Shown piece by piece: positions 61,430 through 64,000 of a stretch of 64,000 bases of DNA (position 1 is the stretch's first letter; every line of letters begins with the position of its first letter). Under the pieces are notes generated by a model. It did not search any database, was not told the origin of the DNA, and saw only the letters and a program-made list of their open reading frames with translations. Both the position numbers and the translations under genes were made by a program. Origin of the DNA: Oscillospiraceae bacterium (GTDB taxonomy: Bacteria; Bacillota; Clostridia; Oscillospirales; Oscillospiraceae); contig JAHHRY010000002.1 of assembly GCA_020025535.1 (NCBI GenBank), forward strand, positions 1 to 64,000. Reading direction: 5' to 3'.

Positions 61430-62389
61430 ATGAAAGAAAAGATGAAGCTTTTTGGCAGATGTACCGCTTTTTTGTTGATTCTCTTGATTCTTTTATCGGT
61501 AGCTTCTTATATTTTCATGCCGAAAAACAACAAAAAGGAATTCGGCATGGATGTGATAACGGCTAACGGAATCCTGGGTGAAAAAGAAAATACAATCGAT
61601 GTGCTCATTGTTGGCGACAGCGAAAGCTACTGCTCCTTTACGCCGATGTATATGTGGGAAAAACATGGGTTTACTTCCTACGTCTGCGGAACGCCGGGAC
61701 AGCCGCTTTATGACTCATACCGCTTTCTGGAAAAGGCATTCAAGTATCAGAAACCTTCTGTTGTAATTCTGGAAACGGACACCATTTTCCGCGAATATAA
61801 GTACAGCAAGCATCTGCTTTCCAGAATGCAGGGAATGTTTCCTGTGTTTCAGTACCATAATCGATGGAAGTCTGTGACCATCAATGACTTTGGCAGCCCC
61901 ATTGACTATACCTGGACCAACGATCACAAGGGTTATTATTTGAATCAGAAGGTGATTGCCGGTTCGGACAAGGGGTATATGACCCCTACCGATGAGATAC
62001 AGGATATTCCGGATCTGAATCGCCGCTGTCTGAAAGATATTATCGATATCTGCCAGAAGAACGATGCCAAACTGATTTTTGTGGGTGCGCCCACAACCAA
62101 AAACTGGGACTACGCCAAACACAATGGTGTTCAGGAATTTGCAGACAAGCACGATATTGAGTACCTGGACATGAATCTGATTTGGAAAGAACTGGGCATT
62201 GACTGGGCTACGGATACCCGTGACAGAGGCGACCATCTGAATCACAGTGGTGCCGTAAAGGTAACGGATTATCTGGGTAAATATCTGAAAGAGAAATTTA
62301 CTCTGCCGGATCATCGGGACGATGCAGCGTACAGCGCCTGGGATGAGGCACTGAAGCGCTATAACGCGTCCGTCCTTGCGGGTGAATAA
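61430..62389 (+). CDS. DltD-like SGNH membrane protein
   Basis: 319 residues. One N-terminal membrane anchor (about 10-30) and an external SGNH-hydrolase-like domain: nucleophile Ser64 in VGDSES, an Asn-containing mid-region, and the C-terminal DHLNHSG (268-274) supplying Asp and His. The arrangement after an MBOAT gene equals DltD, which completes transfer to teichoic acid. ATG 61430 follows AAGGAG. Confidence 0.88.
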   Translation: MKEKMKLFGRCTAFLLILLILLSVASYIFMPKNNKKEFGMDVITANGILGEKENTIDVLIVGDSESYCSFTPMYMWEKHGFTSYVCGTPGQPLYDSYRFLEKAFKYQKPSVVILETDTIFREYKYSKHLLSRMQGMFPVFQYHNRWKSVTINDFGSPIDYTWTNDHKGYYLNQKVIAGSDKGYMTPTDEIQDIPDLNRRCLKDIIDICQKNDAKLIFVGAPTTKNWDYAKHNGVQEFADKHDIEYLDMNLIWKELGIDWATDTRDRGDHLNHSGAVKVTDYLGKYLKEKFTLPDHRDDAAYSAWDEALKRYNASVLAGE

Positions 62390-62416
62390 TCCGGGAATCT
62401 GCTGCAAACAAGTTTG

Positions 62417-62463
62417 AAAGACGAGTATGTTTTCCTTCATGGAAAACCTGCTCGTCTTTTTAT
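62417..62463 (+). terminator. Terminator of the Dlt-like operon
   Basis: AAAGACGAG...GTTTTCC / GGAAAAC...CTCGTCTTT stem with one internal bulge, followed by T5. Confidence 0.88.
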
Positions 62464-62730
62464 TTTGAGGCGGCGCAGAAATAAAAGCCGTAAGAATGGA
62501 TAATTTAATTGTCATCATGCGTTCATTATTCCGTGAAGGTATGCTATAATAACTGTACAGTTCCTGACAGTCATAAAACGACTGAATTATCTGGTTTTTT
62601 GAAGGATTGTTCGGAAAAGTCTATAGAAAAATTAAGATAACATGAATAACCTGTTAATAATTTTATGATATGTTGGTAGCGTACTAAAATCGGTTTTGAA
62701 AATTAAGCCTGTAAGACTCGGAGGGATACG
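62464..62730. other. Intergenic leader of the two-component operon
   Basis: AT-rich; several -10-like sequences (TATAAT at 62545-62550, TATGAT at about 62665). No gene seen. Confidence 0.45.
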
Positions 62731-63432
62731 ATGGAATATCCAATTTTGGTTGCGGAAGATGATAAGGATATTATCGAGCTTTTGACTTTATATCTGAACG
62801 GAGAAGGTTTTGCCGTTTATACAGCGGAAAACGGAGAAGATGCTCTGCAAATCATTAAAACCAAAGATGTGGCCCTTGCGCTGGTAGATATTATGATGCC
62901 GAAGATGAATGGCTATGATTTGATTCGGAATGTGCGGGAGTTCAGTAATATACCGATTATTATCGTTTCTGCCAAGGGAATGGATGTGGACAGAATTTTG
63001 GGCCTCAATATCGGTGCAGACGCCTATATTACGAAGCCGTTTAATCCTTTGGAAGTAATTGCATACATAAAGGCAACCCTGCGGCGCTATTATCAGCTGG
63101 GCGCTGATAAAGTACAGCAGGAACCGCAGAATATTGTTGTTGGGGAACTGGAGTTTGACACACAAAAATTCCTTCTGAGAAAAAATGGCGTTGTTGTTCC
63201 GCTGACCTCGGCAGAACTGAAAATCATGGCGAAGATGATGAAAAATCCGGAACGGATTTTTACCAAAGCACAGCTGTACGAATGCATCAACGGGGAGTTT
63301 TATGAGAGCGATGACAATACCATGATGGTGCATATTTCCAATATCCGTTCCAAAATCGAGGACGATCCCGCAAAGCCCGAATATATCAAGACAGTCAGGG
63401 GGTTAGGCTACCGAATTGAAAATAAAAAATAA
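62731..63432 (+). CDS. OmpR/PhoB-family response regulator
   Basis: 233 residues. Receiver domain (1-120) with the acidic pocket D10-D11, phospho-acceptor Asp53 in LVDIMMPK and Lys102 in TKPF; then a winged-helix Trans_reg_C domain (about 135-232) with TSAELKIM and VHISNIRSKIEDDP, ending in TVRGLGYRIE. CGGAGGG precedes ATG. Its 3' end overlaps the kinase start by 17 bp. Target genes unknown; the adjacent Dlt-like operon is a candidate by position. Confidence 0.95.
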   Translation: MEYPILVAEDDKDIIELLTLYLNGEGFAVYTAENGEDALQIIKTKDVALALVDIMMPKMNGYDLIRNVREFSNIPIIIVSAKGMDVDRILGLNIGADAYITKPFNPLEVIAYIKATLRRYYQLGADKVQQEPQNIVVGELEFDTQKFLLRKNGVVVPLTSAELKIMAKMMKNPERIFTKAQLYECINGEFYESDDNTMMVHISNIRSKIEDDPAKPEYIKTVRGLGYRIENKK

Positions 63433-64000
63433 ACACCAAAGTTTTGTACAGACGTGTATTCTGCATTTTGTGGTATACTCTCTGGTTGCCCTTGCTCTGG
63501 TTCTGCTGCTGAATTATCTGACAAATTCCATATTAAACAATGCGTTTCCTTCCATTGACACTCTGCTGGAGCATCGGGACAAGCTGGAAAGAGATGATTT
63601 TTCAAACATACCATACTGGAAATTCAAAAACTGTGAATTCATCGTTTATGATGATCAGAACCAGGTGATTTACTCCACAGAGTCGGATCTGCAGGAAAAA
63701 CTGAAGCCCGGTGATACGGATCTGATTCAGGAATACAGCTACACCCAGTTTTTTGAAGTTCTGCAGAGGATCGACGAAAACGGCAGGATTTTTTATGAGA
63801 TCTACTGCTATCAGTATAATGTAGAAACCGAAGAATATGAAGTGGATGACTATTGCGTCGTTGATGCCAATTATAAAATCATCGAGGGTGATCTGTTTTC
63901 CGGGAGAGAATATCTTTCTCAAAAGGATTTTGACCTGATCAGGGGTAACTACGAAAACAACAAGGAAATTATTAAGTATCAATACAAGACCAGCATGAAT
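63416..64000 (+). CDS. Sensor histidine kinase, 5' part (runs off edge)
   Basis: 195 codons without a stop to the window edge. TTG 63416 starts a basic N-terminus, a transmembrane helix (about residues 12-36, VVYSLVALALVLLLNYL) and an extracellular sensor segment rich in acidic and aromatic residues. The HAMP and kinase domains would lie beyond the window. Identity as a histidine kinase follows from the overlap with the response regulator and the membrane layout. Confidence 0.75.
   Translation, partial: MKIKNKHQSFVQTCILHFVVYSLVALALVLLLNYLTNSILNNAFPSIDTLLEHRDKLERDDFSNIPYWKFKNCEFIVYDDQNQVIYSTESDLQEKLKPGDTDLIQEYSYTQFFEVLQRIDENGRIFYEIYCYQYNVETEEYEVDDYCVVDANYKIIEGDLFSGREYLSQKDFDLIRGNYENNKEIIKYQYKTSMN

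Noticed and set aside
56898..62389. Ordinary dlt D-alanylation operon
   Set aside because: The decarboxylase gene, Lys204/Ser272 in the ligase and the AlgI-sized MBOAT do not fit a standard dltABCD operon, so dlt symbols were not assigned.
1..64000. Insertion sequences or complete prophage
   Set aside because: No transposase, integrase, terminase or capsid genes are seen; the only phage-like part is the small lysis cassette.

Overview
The window looks like a chromosomal segment of a low-oxygen, Gram-positive Firmicute of class Clostridia, probably an Oscillospiraceae-type gut anaerobe. This rests on the dxs-tlyA-nadK-argR-recN order, T-box and cobalamin-riboswitch control, an ECF-type transporter, ferredoxin-dependent 2-oxoacid oxidation, an SpoIVFB-like protease and the moderate GC content. 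No database search was possible, so the taxonomic placement is inference.

Layout. 1-2000: the trans-translation locus, with ssrA (tmRNA), a cyclophilin and smpB, all on the minus strand. 2200-4300: a small dinB-linked protein, a Y-family polymerase and a NUDIX hydrolase. 4340-10125: dxs-tlyA-nadK-argR-recN operon. 10190-12630: a T-box leader controlling an M28-type membrane peptidase and tyrS. 12780-19550: an MFS transporter, a glycerophosphodiesterase, an esterase/acyltransferase fusion with a zinc-ribbon membrane partner, a metallophosphoesterase and a YccF protein.

19600-33090 is the first highlight. A consensus promoter and a cobalamin riboswitch with a terminator precede a small DNA-binding-like gene, a 1991-residue GLUG-repeat surface protein, two more exported proteins, a short exported beta-domain protein, EcfT and a double EcfA. 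The exported proteins together carry the two domain types of animal intrinsic factor/transcobalamin: an alpha/alpha-toroid and a DUF4430 (transcobalamin C-terminal-like) beta domain. I read this as a surface corrinoid-capture system feeding an ECF importer. No S-component is encoded in the operon.

33140-43260: a YitT protein, a DUF4097 lipoprotein, a HAD phosphatase, a lone pyruvate-kinase C-terminal domain, and then a buk-ptb-iorA-iorB-aminotransferase cluster. Those five enzymes form a complete route from aromatic (or similar) amino acids to the corresponding acid, yielding reduced ferredoxin and ATP. 43710-45310: an ArsR-controlled ferredoxin/NapH-like module flanked by diverged direct repeats. 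45390-54460: a RibD/DHFR-like reductase, an RsiV-like protein without a sigma factor, two tRNA-Pro genes, an SpoIVFB-like protease, the TIGR03960/TIGR03936 radical-SAM pair, an EamA transporter and an isolated phage-type lysis cassette (M15 endolysin plus two small membrane proteins). 54680-56655: a MATE transporter and DNA-3-methyladenine glycosylase I.

56898-62389 is the second highlight, a Dlt-like envelope-modification operon. It has a DltA-like ligase, a PLP fold-III decarboxylase in place of anything known in dlt operons, a carrier protein, an MBOAT transferase and a DltD-like SGNH protein. The ligase carries Lys and Ser where DltA has Met and Cys, and the decarboxylase is of the type that acts on carrier-bound glutamate in butirosin biosynthesis (BtrK). 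The product may therefore be an omega-amino acyl group rather than D-alanine. The window ends in a two-component system whose histidine kinase runs off the right edge.
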